Assembly: GCF_014203225.1 (NCBI RefSeq)
Contig: NZ_JACHIO010000002.1
Span: 360,398-424,397 of the forward strand
DNA from: Granulicella mallensis
GTDB lineage: Bacteria; Acidobacteriota; Terriglobia; Terriglobales; Acidobacteriaceae
Direction of reading: 5' to 3'
DNA length: 64,000 bases
Shown here piece by piece: positions 36,939 to 45,410 of this stretch. Numbering within the stretch: the first letter of the stretch is position 1; each line of letters starts with the position of its first letter. The notes beneath the pieces were generated by a model, which made no database searches, was not told where the DNA came from, and was given only the letters and a program-made list of their open reading frames with translations. Both the position numbers and the translations under genes were made by a program.

Positions 36939-37958
36939 CTACTGCAGCGAATGGTCCCACATCTTTTCCTTCTCTTCCTTCGCATGCTTCTCGTACTTTT
37001 CCTTGTCCCCGGGTTTTGCAAACTGCCGTCCCGAAGGCCATACCGAGAAGTCCCGGAGCGCCATCCGTTGCGGGACACCATGCATCGATAGCAGCGCATC
37101 TTCCAACTCCAGCAGCGATCCCCGCGATAACGCCAGTTCATGCTCGTTCGGCTGATAGATCGTGCCTACCGGGTAATCCAAAAACGGCGTGCTCGTCTCC
37201 TCGATATGGTTCCCCAGAATATGGGCTACCGGCTTGCCCTTCGTGAATTCGATCAGCCGCTCCGTGCTTGCCTGAAAGGCTGCGAAGTCCTGCACGTAGA
37301 GCCGTCCCGGATAGAGGGTGTCGCCCGATAGCAAAATTGCCGTCCTCCGATCGTAAAACGCAATGCTCAGCGCACTGTGTCCCGGGATCGGAATCACGTC
37401 AATCATGCGTCCGCCAAGATCGATGTGTCCGATGTCGGTGGGCCAGTTCGTAATTCCATAGAAGCGCTTAGCCGCCTCCAGATCGGTAGGAGCGAGAAAG
37501 GTCACGGGCATTGCCGGATCGTTCATAGCCTGGAGTGCCGCATCCCCCGCTATATGGTCGCCGTGCTCATGAGTATGAACCACCAATAACGGAATGCTGG
37601 TCCGGCCATTCCTTGCCAGCCAGTTCTTCACGACCCACTGGAGAGAAGGAGCGAGATTGCCTTTCCTCGACCCCGTGTCGATCAGCATCGCCTTGTCCTT
37701 CCCAAAGAAGAGAAAGACAACCGGCTTCTCATAATCCGTACAGGGAGACTGCCGCAGAAGGAAGAAGTTTGGGTTGTACTCGTGCACCTGCCACTCCGGA
37801 ATCTCCATGCACTTCAATCCCTCTGACAGCCACCGAGTGGGCAGTACACCACGCTCAATCGTCCCGCCATCGGGCTCAGGAAGTTGCGCATGAGCGGAAC
37901 ACAAGGTAAGGCAAAGCACCGCCGCCAGATTCGTCAAAGCAAAAGATATCTTGTTCAC
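36939..37958 (-). CDS. Secreted metallo-beta-lactamase-fold hydrolase
   Basis: A 339-residue protein with a signal peptide (ends CSAHA) and the zinc motif HTHEHGDH at 128-135, further ligands in IPGHSALS and SGDTLYPG, and NHIEETS near the C-terminal part of the fold. The substrate is not evident; the family includes beta-lactamases, lactonases and phosphodiesterases. The GTG at 37958 (MNKISFALT) with GAGG five bases upstream was preferred to a TTG ten codons earlier, because it gives a normal signal peptide. It is on the same strand as, and about 100 bp after, the receptor gene, but a terminator lies between them. Confidence 0.82.
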   Translation of the reverse strand: MNKISFALTNLAAVLCLTLCSAHAQLPEPDGGTIERGVLPTRWLSEGLKCMEIPEWQVHEYNPNFFLLRQSPCTDYEKPVVFLFFGKDKAMLIDTGSRKGNLAPSLQWVVKNWLARNGRTSIPLLVVHTHEHGDHIAGDAALQAMNDPAMPVTFLAPTDLEAAKRFYGITNWPTDIGHIDLGGRMIDVIPIPGHSALSIAFYDRRTAILLSGDTLYPGRLYVQDFAAFQASTERLIEFTKGKPVAHILGNHIEETSTPFLDYPVGTIYQPNEHELALSRGSLLELEDALLSMHGVPQRMALRDFSVWPSGRQFAKPGDKEKYEKHAKEEKEKMWDHSLQ

Positions 37959-38011
37959 ACGTGCCTCAATACTTGCCAGTTGGACCAATCAAATGACTGG
38001 AGTTTAAGTTT

Positions 38012-38049
38012 TGGAAAATGAAGCCGGTGCGAATGAGACCTACACCGGC
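38012..38049 (-). terminator. Probable terminator after the leftward receptor
   Basis: Reading leftward, a 7-bp GC-rich stem (GCCGGTG with CACCGGC, 38023-38049) is followed by TTCATTTT. The stem is short and the loop is 13 nt. Confidence 0.55.
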
Positions 38050-38063
38050 CCTTTCAATAAACC

Positions 38064-41000
38064 CTAAAAGATGTACTTACCTGAGAATTGCATCTGTCGA
38101 GGCTGCAGCAGCAGCGACCCCGGGCCACCAGTCGAGACTGCAGGCTGATTTTGATATACGCCAAAGTTACTGCTGGTACCGTCATTCTGCACGATCCCAA
38201 AGCGGTTTGTATTGATCACATTGAAGATTTCCGCGGAGATCCTCAATCTTTGCTCGCCAAAGGTATGGAAGGATTTCGATAAACCATCGTCGATGGAAAG
38301 GTATCCATCAGAACGGAAGTTATTACGCTGGCCACTATCTCCCACATAAGCAAACCGAAGATTTGCATGCGCCTGCTGTGACGTAATTCCATTCAGTGCT
38401 GTCTCGGTCTGGTTGCTTGCAACATAGTGATGTCCGCCCGTTGGGATAGGAGCGGTCTCCACCATATTGCTGGAAAACGCGAAATTGGTTCCCCAGTTAC
38501 CTGAGGCCGTGGCACTAAAGGGAAAACCCGTGCTGTAGTGAACGACCCCATTCAATTGAAATCCGCCCACGAGACGATCCAACAAACCACCCTTGTTCAG
38601 AAACGGTGTCCCTTTGCCGAAAGGTAGCGGTATGGAATAGTTGGCCGTGAGGTTGTGACGAACATCGAAGTCCGAAACTCCGTACATTTGATGTCTGCCA
38701 AAGGTGTTGATGATGGGACTTCCGGTCGTCCCATTTCTCTCTGGATCGGAGCCTTCATCCATCGATTTGGAGTAGGTGTAGTTCACGTCATACTCCAGAC
38801 CGTACTTCAGAGCCTGGCGCACAGAAAGCTGCAGGGCGTTGTAGTTGCTTGTCCCGATACTGGACTGGACAAAGATAGAGGAAGTCTGGGGGAAGAAGTA
38901 GCGGAAGGACTGCCCACTCGGTGAAGCAGTCGGGTCGGTATCCGCCTGGAAGAGAACGTTTGTTTCGTTGCCCCGGTTATTGGCGAAGACAGCATAGTAG
39001 GCCTGCGCGCCTTTATAGCCGTTATAGCTGAAGTTAGGGAAGATATTATGAAAGTAGCCTGTATCCGGTACATTCGCGGCCCCTACCCCAGCGTCAACCA
39101 TCTTATCGTAGGCAGTAGCCGCCTGAAAGTAAGACTGGCCACTGGCTGGATCATAAAGATTGGTTGGCTGCGCGATATCCAGATTCGCAAACAGGTGACG
39201 CCCCAGGCGTCCGACATACGATGCCGTTACATCCAGACTATGGGGAAGTTGATGCTCCAACGTCAGGTTAAAGGTCTCTGCGTAAGGAGTTTTCTGATGA
39301 TCGTTGATGCTGTAATCGAAGGTAAAGGGGCTATCTGCGGGCGTATACGGTAACGTCAAAGATCCTGTAGCTCCCGGCACTGTCGGAACATCGTGGTAGC
39401 CGGTAAAGCGTGGGTTAGAGTTGATGTCCGTATACGTAGCAAGATTCGTCTGAGACAGCGAGAGCAGCGACTGGGGGTTTGACTGATAAGAATCGATGAC
39501 ACCTGCGCCAAAGTGATCGTAGGCAAGAGCGAAGCCTCCGCGGACCGATGTCTTGTTATCCGGCGTAGCATAGGCAAACGCAATACGAGGAGCGAAGTTG
39601 AGATTCTGTGGAGTCCAGAAGTTGGGCTGACCATTTGGAGAACCAGAGGCACGAAACGCGATGCGCGTAGTGTACGCGGTGCCTGCTTCGGCGGCCGCGG
39701 TACGATCGGCCAGAAAAGTATCGGCAGAGATCGTGGGGGCAATCTGCTGTCCATTCTTCTCATACGGAACCCCAAGATGAACATAACGCAAACCAACCGT
39801 TAGTGTGAATCGCGACGTAGCCTTCCATTGATCCTGAACGTAATACTCCTGTTCGAGGTTACGGAAGGTATGGGTAGGAATAACACCTGCCCCCAAAGGA
39901 TTCAGCGAACCATTTTTCACCTCGAACTCAGTTCCGGAGGTAGCCGTCTCGATCGCTCCGACGTTCGAAATGATCGCATTGTTGTAGAAGTTAGAGAAGG
40001 CAGCCGATACTGTTCCGCAATCGGCACAGGCAAAAGCCGCTGGATCAAGGCTCCCTCCCTGATTGGCGATCGCTGCGGTCGCCAGAAGATTGGGACTTAC
40101 ATTCGCAGTCGCTACCAGCGGGGCGTCGAAGTACTCGCCGTTCGAGAGTATCTGGAAGTTTGCACCAACCTGTATCGTGTGCCGCCCCTTCACGTATGTA
40201 AAGTCATCCACGATATTGTTGGTCACAACGTCATAGATCGTCGTGGTCGTCGTAGCATTCAAATTATCGAAAGCACCGAACTTGACGTTGGGCAGGCTGC
40301 CGGTGCCTCTTGTGGCGCTCCCCATGCGTACAAAGCCATAGCGGAAGTTGTTGGTCATATTGTCGTTAATGGACCAGGTATGGCCTGCTGCAATGCCTTT
40401 GCTATCACCAAAGATATTCGCTGCAGCAGGTAAACCGGGAAACTGGAGCGGCGTCGCCTGGTTATCGCTTTGCAGGTTGCCACGCACAAAGAGCGTCTGC
40501 CGCGAGCTGATGGTGTAGTCCAATCGAGCGATATTCGTAATCTGATGAACGGGCGCGGGTGAGGTGAAGTTGTAACCACCCGTGTTATAACCATCGCCGG
40601 CGCCATTGGAGTTAGCGATGGGAAACTGCTTGAAGTAAGCAACGGCCGCGGCATTTGTGCTCGGAGCAGTGCAGAGTGAAGCGGGATTGCAGGCTGAATC
40701 GAGAGCCCTTCCATCCAACTGCGCAATGTCTGCGGGAGTGAGTGTTTTATGGGCAGTTCCATTTTGGCAATTTGCCGAGCTGGGACAGGCCTCATACGTT
40801 ACGTTACCGGTGACAAGTCCGCCACCGCCAATGATTGACGGCACGGTCTCGCCAACCGGGACATCACTCGCCTGCTTAAATCCTTCATACGCCCCAAAGA
40901 AAAACAGCTTGTCTTTTAGGATAGGGAGCCCTAGCGAAGCTCCATAGGTATGTTCCAAAACCTTGGCCGCGATGTTCGGCTCTCCGGAACTCACCTGCGC

Positions 41001-41834
41001 CTGCTTAATAAACCAGTTGTTAGAAGTAGTGCCGGGATCACGATAATACTCGTAAGCGCTGCCATGGAATTTATTGGTGCCGCTCCGTGTCACGAGAGAC
41101 ACTTGTGCCCCCGAAGATCTCCCGGAATCCGCATTGGCATTCGTTGTCGTCACCCGAAACTCTTCGACCGAATCGCGCGTGGAGCGCAGCGCACCGTTGA
41201 AGGCATAGCCAAATACCTGATCGTTATTGTCCACTCCATCCAGCGAGATGTTGCTCTGATCCTGGCGGGCGCCGTTGACAATGCCCGTTCTCGGGTCAGC
41301 ATTCAATCCACCGGTCTGCGAACCGCTGTCCAGTGCAAGAACGCCTGGCTGCAAGGAGAGAAGGTAGGTAACGTTGTTCGCAAGGTACGGCAGGTTTTGT
41401 ACCTGCGCACTATTGAAAGCCTTTCCCAGCGTGGCATCCGTGGTATTTACCTCCGACAGGCTCGTTTCGACGTTCACAACTTCATTCGTGCCTACGGTCA
41501 TCTTGAAGGTCAGTTTGACGGGTGTCGATACCAGTAGTTCTACCTTTTGATCCAGTTCAGCGAACCCCGGCGCGACGACCTTTACGTCATAGGTCCCAGG
41601 AGGTATCTGCTCAAACGAAAATTCGCCTTTGGACTTTGTCTGCGTATTCTGCACACTGCCAGTCGCCTCATTCGAAAGACTCACACTCACTTCCGGAAGA
41701 ATTGCACCTGTTGCATCTGTCACCGTTCCAGATAGCTCCGTCGTGTTCGTCTGAGCTAAGAGCCAGGGGGCCCCCACCGCAAACAGAAAGGCAAGAAAAA
41801 GAGTGGTGCTATATCGAATAGAGCGAGTTTGCAT
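38064..41834 (-). CDS. Oar-type TonB-dependent receptor (paralogue of the one at 23003)
   Basis: A 1256-residue outer-membrane receptor. The start is the ATG at 41834 with GGAGA six bases upstream; longer in-frame versions lack a signal peptide. The signal ends near WLLAQ, a carboxypeptidase-regulatory-like domain follows (TELSGTVTDATGAIL), then plug and barrel ending FSGKYIF. It shares long near-identical blocks with the receptor at 23003 (KAFNSAQVQNLPYLANN, KDKLFFFGAYEGFKQAS). One difference is a cysteine-bearing insert, with CPSSANC and a nearby SACNPASLC, in an early barrel loop. It lies about 900 bp from a divergent LysR regulator, with several inverted repeats between them. Confidence 0.9.
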   Translation of the reverse strand: MQTRSIRYSTTLFLAFLFAVGAPWLLAQTNTTELSGTVTDATGAILPEVSVSLSNEATGSVQNTQTKSKGEFSFEQIPPGTYDVKVVAPGFAELDQKVELLVSTPVKLTFKMTVGTNEVVNVETSLSEVNTTDATLGKAFNSAQVQNLPYLANNVTYLLSLQPGVLALDSGSQTGGLNADPRTGIVNGARQDQSNISLDGVDNNDQVFGYAFNGALRSTRDSVEEFRVTTTNANADSGRSSGAQVSLVTRSGTNKFHGSAYEYYRDPGTTSNNWFIKQAQVSSGEPNIAAKVLEHTYGASLGLPILKDKLFFFGAYEGFKQASDVPVGETVPSIIGGGGLVTGNVTYEACPSSANCQNGTAHKTLTPADIAQLDGRALDSACNPASLCTAPSTNAAAVAYFKQFPIANSNGAGDGYNTGGYNFTSPAPVHQITNIARLDYTISSRQTLFVRGNLQSDNQATPLQFPGLPAAANIFGDSKGIAAGHTWSINDNMTNNFRYGFVRMGSATRGTGSLPNVKFGAFDNLNATTTTTIYDVVTNNIVDDFTYVKGRHTIQVGANFQILSNGEYFDAPLVATANVSPNLLATAAIANQGGSLDPAAFACADCGTVSAAFSNFYNNAIISNVGAIETATSGTEFEVKNGSLNPLGAGVIPTHTFRNLEQEYYVQDQWKATSRFTLTVGLRYVHLGVPYEKNGQQIAPTISADTFLADRTAAAEAGTAYTTRIAFRASGSPNGQPNFWTPQNLNFAPRIAFAYATPDNKTSVRGGFALAYDHFGAGVIDSYQSNPQSLLSLSQTNLATYTDINSNPRFTGYHDVPTVPGATGSLTLPYTPADSPFTFDYSINDHQKTPYAETFNLTLEHQLPHSLDVTASYVGRLGRHLFANLDIAQPTNLYDPASGQSYFQAATAYDKMVDAGVGAANVPDTGYFHNIFPNFSYNGYKGAQAYYAVFANNRGNETNVLFQADTDPTASPSGQSFRYFFPQTSSIFVQSSIGTSNYNALQLSVRQALKYGLEYDVNYTYSKSMDEGSDPERNGTTGSPIINTFGRHQMYGVSDFDVRHNLTANYSIPLPFGKGTPFLNKGGLLDRLVGGFQLNGVVHYSTGFPFSATASGNWGTNFAFSSNMVETAPIPTGGHHYVASNQTETALNGITSQQAHANLRFAYVGDSGQRNNFRSDGYLSIDDGLSKSFHTFGEQRLRISAEIFNVINTNRFGIVQNDGTSSNFGVYQNQPAVSTGGPGSLLLQPRQMQFSGKYIF

Positions 41835-42050
41835 ATACATTCTCCATGGAAAAGCAGAGCCGGCAGAGTAGGCATGGCCTAACTGCTTATGCGCAGTGTT
41901 AGCTGCGACAGCACCCTGCAGGTTTTTAGGACGAACGAGGACTTTGCACGCCAAACGATCATTCGGCATGGAAGGCAAATACTGGCTGAATCTGGTCAGC
42001 GTCGGTAAAGCTCTGGAATTTTTTAATGTTTATGAAATACCGTGAGTCGA

Positions 42051-42114
42051 TTATGCGAAGGCACTTTGCATAAATCAAGAAAACCGGCATTTACCTATTC
42101 TCTGGATAGAGAAT
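42051..42114. promoter_or_regulatory. Two inverted repeats upstream of the receptor
   Basis: TTATGC-N11-GCATAA (42051-42073) and ATTCTCT-GGAT-AGAGAAT (42097-42114) lie about 220-280 bp before the leftward receptor start, in an otherwise gene-free stretch (41835-42737). The first has the spacing of a LysR-type T-N11-A site, and a LysR gene is the next gene to the right. Confidence 0.4.
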
Positions 42115-42612
42115 TTAGATACTGTTTTTCTTTGCAGTAAATAATGAGACGCAAACCTTTGTCGCGGCCAACGGAGCACACTCCTCCTGAGGCTCAATCT
42201 GGAAGAATGTTTCTTTGCCCTTCACTCCTTCGGCTACACAACCACGTCCTCACCCGCGCTCAACTACTGTCTCCAAGACGAATCAACGTCCTGGAAGCTC
42301 TCAGACCTCACGCTTCAAGCGCTGCAAAATGGGCCTGCGCGGGCCATCGACCTTGCAGTATGGGATTTTCGTATTGACCGTATAGGCTATAATGCGATTC
42401 ACAGTATTTCCTATGCGCAACATTTGTTTTTCATCTACCGTTGAAGCAGAAAGCTTTTTCAATTTGGCTGGATCTGCGGTGACTCCCATGGCGAAGACAC
42501 TGCCGTCCCTTCACCATGGCCCTGCCGAGGAGGCAGTAAAGTTCGACAGATAGGAACATCCAGGAAATTCATCAACGTGAGCCAGGCACGCGAAGGTGAA
42601 CTCAATCCAACC

Positions 42613-42630
42613 GGGTCGTATGAACGACCC
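42613..42630. promoter_or_regulatory. Hairpin-forming dyad before the LysR gene
   Basis: GGGTCGT-ATGA-ACGACCC is a perfect 7-bp dyad, 107 bp before the LysR start. It may be an autoregulatory operator or a leader hairpin. No other convincing gene or signal was seen between 42115 and 42737. Confidence 0.35.
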
Positions 42631-42737
42631 CCTAAGCAGCCTTGAGTAGTTCATACGCAAGTTCCCGTGCGCAGCCGGGAGGATATGGACTGAGACGCCA
42701 CGTACTCCTTGCTGCATAAACTCTGCAAAGGGCCAAA

Positions 42738-43667
42738 ATGGATTTTGACTGGTTAAATACTTTTCTTGAGGTGGCACGCCAGAGGAGCTTTTCGCGTGCC
42801 GGAGAGAAGCTGCACGTTACACAGCCTTCCATCTCTGCACAGATCAGAGCTCTCGAAACACACCTCGGGCATAGGCTGTTGGACCGTGGCGGCAGTAAAG
42901 TGACACTTACCGCGGCCGGCAGGGTCTTTCAACCCTTCGCGGAACAGTCCCTGATTCAGCTGAAGCACATCCAACTCACGTTGGCTGACCTGGAGCGTAT
43001 GCCGCGCGGCACGTTGACAGTCAGCGCAAACGATTCCACCGCGCTCTACGTCCTGCCTCTTCTGATCTCCAAGTTCAAAAAGCAATACCCCCGCGTCGCC
43101 CTCAACATCGTTCGTGCCGAGCGGTCCAAAACCCTGGCACTGGTTCTGGATCGCGAGGTGGAATTCGGCATTGTCTCCCTGCCCGTAAAAGACCCACGCC
43201 TCCACGTCGAGGTGGTTCACGAAGACAAGCTGGTGCTTGTGGTGCCTGCGGGGCATCCCCTGACCACTCTGGAATCCGTCACGCTGTCGCATGCCGCACA
43301 GTACGGTTTTCTTGTTCCCAAAGAAGGCCGCCGGCGCGAGATGATCGACCATCTGTTCGTCCAGAACAAGACAGCCCGGCGCATTGCCATGGAGCTTGAC
43401 TCCAGCGAGTTGTTGAAACGCCTGATTATCGGGGGCCTGGGGATCAGCTTCCTGCCACGCATCAACGTCGTCGACGAACTCAACCGAGGACTTTTACAAG
43501 CCATCGATATAGAGGGGGTCAACATACCACGTGACCTCGCCCTCATATCGCGCAACGACCTGCCGCTGACGCGTGCCGGCAATGCTTTCTTTACCCTTGC
43601 CACAGGCACCGTCCGCTCCTCATCCACCTCTGAGGTGGGCGATTTTGAGTTGGAAGGCGACGATTAA
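42738..43667 (+). CDS. LysR-family transcriptional regulator
   Basis: A 309-residue regulator with an N-terminal winged helix-turn-helix (about 1-60, FLEVARQRSFSRAGEKLHVT and QPSISAQIRALE) and a periplasmic-binding-like effector domain (about 92-295). It resembles the CysB/CbbR branch. The target is not known; the divergent receptor at 38064 and the DUF1284-BioY pair are the nearest candidates. Its stop codon ends at 43667 and the convergent DUF1284 gene's stop begins at 43668, so there is no room for a terminator between them. Start ATG at 42738. Confidence 0.88.
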   Translation: MDFDWLNTFLEVARQRSFSRAGEKLHVTQPSISAQIRALETHLGHRLLDRGGSKVTLTAAGRVFQPFAEQSLIQLKHIQLTLADLERMPRGTLTVSANDSTALYVLPLLISKFKKQYPRVALNIVRAERSKTLALVLDREVEFGIVSLPVKDPRLHVEVVHEDKLVLVVPAGHPLTTLESVTLSHAAQYGFLVPKEGRRREMIDHLFVQNKTARRIAMELDSSELLKRLIIGGLGISFLPRINVVDELNRGLLQAIDIEGVNIPRDLALISRNDLPLTRAGNAFFTLATGTVRSSSTSEVGDFELEGDD

Positions 43668-44102
43668 TCAGGATTCGGCACTGAGCAGACGCGTTGCGTT
43701 GAAGCCGTCTCCAGCTACCTGGCTACAGATCGAGAACCACTGGCAGCCGGTACACGCCTGGCGGATCGTTCCAGAGGCAAACGCCTGGCGCAGGCGTCCA
43801 AGAAGATCGTCTGTCGGCTGCAACAGCGTTCCCGCGTGAATCCGCTGTTGCAGGAGTTCGCCGACAGCGATTGCCGCCTGCTGGTCCCGGATCAAAACGC
43901 TGGCGTTATGACAGTGGCAGTCCCCTTCCGTCAGGAGTCCTACGCAGATGTCATCAGGCCCTTCAACGATCTCTATCCCCTCTTTACCCGCTGCAATGCG
44001 ATCGATCACCTGTTCGAGGTTCTCAACGAAAGCGGGAGTATAGCCTTCCCCTACAAAAGTCAGCATGCAAAGCAGGTGGTGGGGACGAAGCCTGATCGTC
44101 AT
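43668..44102 (-). CDS. DUF1284 cysteine-rich protein
   Basis: A 144-residue cytoplasmic protein opening MTIRLRPHHLLCML, diagnostic of DUF1284. Cysteines at position 12, in DDICVG, in DCHCH and in CTGCQWFSIC suggest a metal or iron-sulfur site. Function is unknown. Its ATG overlaps the BioY stop (ATGA), so the two are translationally coupled; many DUF1284 genes lie by biotin or cofactor genes, which hints at a link. The open frame runs further upstream but only as a shadow of BioY. Confidence 0.8.
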   Translation of the reverse strand: MTIRLRPHHLLCMLTFVGEGYTPAFVENLEQVIDRIAAGKEGIEIVEGPDDICVGLLTEGDCHCHNASVLIRDQQAAIAVGELLQQRIHAGTLLQPTDDLLGRLRQAFASGTIRQACTGCQWFSICSQVAGDGFNATRLLSAES

Positions 44103-44680
44103 CGCGCGTCGGTTGCGCGCCGAGCGCGGCCTCCACGGATCAGGAGTACTGTAGTGGTCGCCAGAACGGCCTTGACGATCCCGCCAATCCAAAAGGGCAT
44201 GAAGCCGACGATGACAGCACGATGCCACCCGAGGAGGGCGGCCAACCACATCACCCCAAGACCAAGATTGATGGCATTGGCGGCAAGCATCGTGGAGAGC
44301 GAACGGATCGGTCCGCCGTCGAACTTGCGATCGGAAAACCAGCCAGCAAAGGCGGCAATCACAGGAAAGCTGACAAGATATCCAACGGACGGCCCAAAGA
44401 ATACAGGCAGGCCAGCAGCTCCCTGGGCAAGAACCGGGAACCCGATCGCGGCCTCGGCCAGCCATGCCAGTACCGTAATAGCCCCCATGCGAGCCCCAAA
44501 CAACGAGCCGATCACGATCACCGCATACGTCTGCATGGTAATGGGGATGGGAGACAGGGGAATCGAGATCCAGGAGGAGGCCGTAAGAACAAGCGTGCCT
44601 AGGGCAACTCGGAGGATCTTTCCGGCAAGAAGTTCGTTGCTGAGCAGAGAAAAGGAAGGGGCAGCCGTCACGTTTTGCAT
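44099..44680 (-). CDS. bioY: BioY-type biotin transporter
   Basis: A 193-residue inner-membrane protein with about six hydrophobic segments and the BioY landmarks SIPLSPIPITMQTYAV, GSLFGARMGA and PVFFGPSVGYLV. BioY is the substrate-binding subunit of a biotin importer that may work alone or with an ECF energiser; no energiser genes are visible. Biotin is the cofactor of the carboxylase encoded at 16334. The ATG at 44680 has GAGG six bases upstream. The DUF1284 gene overlaps its end. Confidence 0.9.
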   Translation of the reverse strand: MQNVTAAPSFSLLSNELLAGKILRVALGTLVLTASSWISIPLSPIPITMQTYAVIVIGSLFGARMGAITVLAWLAEAAIGFPVLAQGAAGLPVFFGPSVGYLVSFPVIAAFAGWFSDRKFDGGPIRSLSTMLAANAINLGLGVMWLAALLGWHRAVIVGFMPFWIGGIVKAVLATTTVLLIRGGRARRATDAR

Positions 44681-44769
44681 GGAAAACCTCGCGCAAGTTC
44701 TTTCTTGCAAGCTCTATTCAGCGTGCATCTTCATTGAAGATTGAGCAATCGAGGTTTCGTATTGATCTT

Positions 44770-44792
44770 TATAGTTGATAGCCTAAACTATA
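44770..44792. promoter_or_regulatory. Inverted repeat upstream of bioY
   Basis: TATAGTT-N9-AACTATA is a perfect 7-bp dyad about 90 bp before the bioY start. It is a candidate operator for biotin control, but does not match the usual BirA or BioR consensus. Confidence 0.4.
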
Positions 44793-45092
44793 TGAGCCAA
44801 TAGCCAAAACCTGCGGCACGGGAGGCCAGCGAGGCAGAGCCGCGTGCGAGGCTCTTCCCTAACCTTGAAAGACATCGTTGCGGGTTTAAGGTCTTCATCA
44901 GGTTCCAAGGGATCGGTATACCAAGGGGCACAGTATCCCTCCTCGACAAGGCCTTTTTAGAGATCCAAAGGGATCGCTGATTTGCATCTGCCCAGAATCG
45001 ATCTCGTACGAGATCTTGACACAAAGCCAGAGCCAGCATGACGAACAGACAGCCGAGAGCCCTCCATGAACTCTTAAGCACCTGTTTGGTAT

Positions 45093-45149
45093 TTTGAATT
45101 ACCGACCTGCATTCGAACGATTCATTCAAATACAGGTCGATAATTCAAA
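45093..45149 (-). repeat. 25-bp long palindromic hairpin, RNA probably on the minus strand
   Basis: Arms 45093-45117 and 45125-45149 pair over 25 positions around a 7-nt loop. The three imperfect positions are C-A on the plus strand but G-U wobble pairs in minus-strand RNA, which suggests the structure is kept in a leftward transcript. It stands in the gene-free stretch 44681-45410, about 410 bp upstream of bioY and 260 bp before the PSD1 start. It may be part of a small RNA, a leader or a remnant of a miniature element. I see nothing else of note in that stretch. Confidence 0.5.
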
Positions 45150-45410
45150 TATTCCTTGACTTTTCTATTCGCCCGTGGCTCAATCAATATCAATGCAGAA
45201 AACTTATACATTGCTATCTGGTTCTGTGTTCTCTCCCAGCGCGACTCCCCGTCGCCGTTGTTGCTAGTTCCCGTAACACCCCCTTCTAAAATTCATCTCT
45301 GATCTCAGCCATGCCTGCGGATATCTCCGTTTGCTTGCATGACTCTCAGATACTTCCTATCTCCGCATGCTTCACATGCAGGGCACTTGAGTGTTGCCTA
45401 AAGGGTTTGC

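Noticed and set aside
42144..42377. 77-codon rightward open frame upstream of the LysR gene
   Set aside because: No ribosome-binding site, no recognisable family and no domain pattern; probably chance.
43668..44696. Single 342-codon leftward gene covering DUF1284 and its upstream frame
   Set aside because: The upstream part is an out-of-frame shadow of bioY; the DUF1284 N-terminus is clear at 44102.
44770..44792. Classical BirA box before bioY
   Set aside because: The dyad has 7-bp arms and a 9-bp spacer, unlike the BirA arms and spacing known to me; kept only as an unassigned operator.
44788..45129. 113-codon leftward open frame in the bioY-PSD1 gap
   Set aside because: It begins inside the long palindrome, has no ribosome-binding site, and its composition is not protein-like; no family is recognised.
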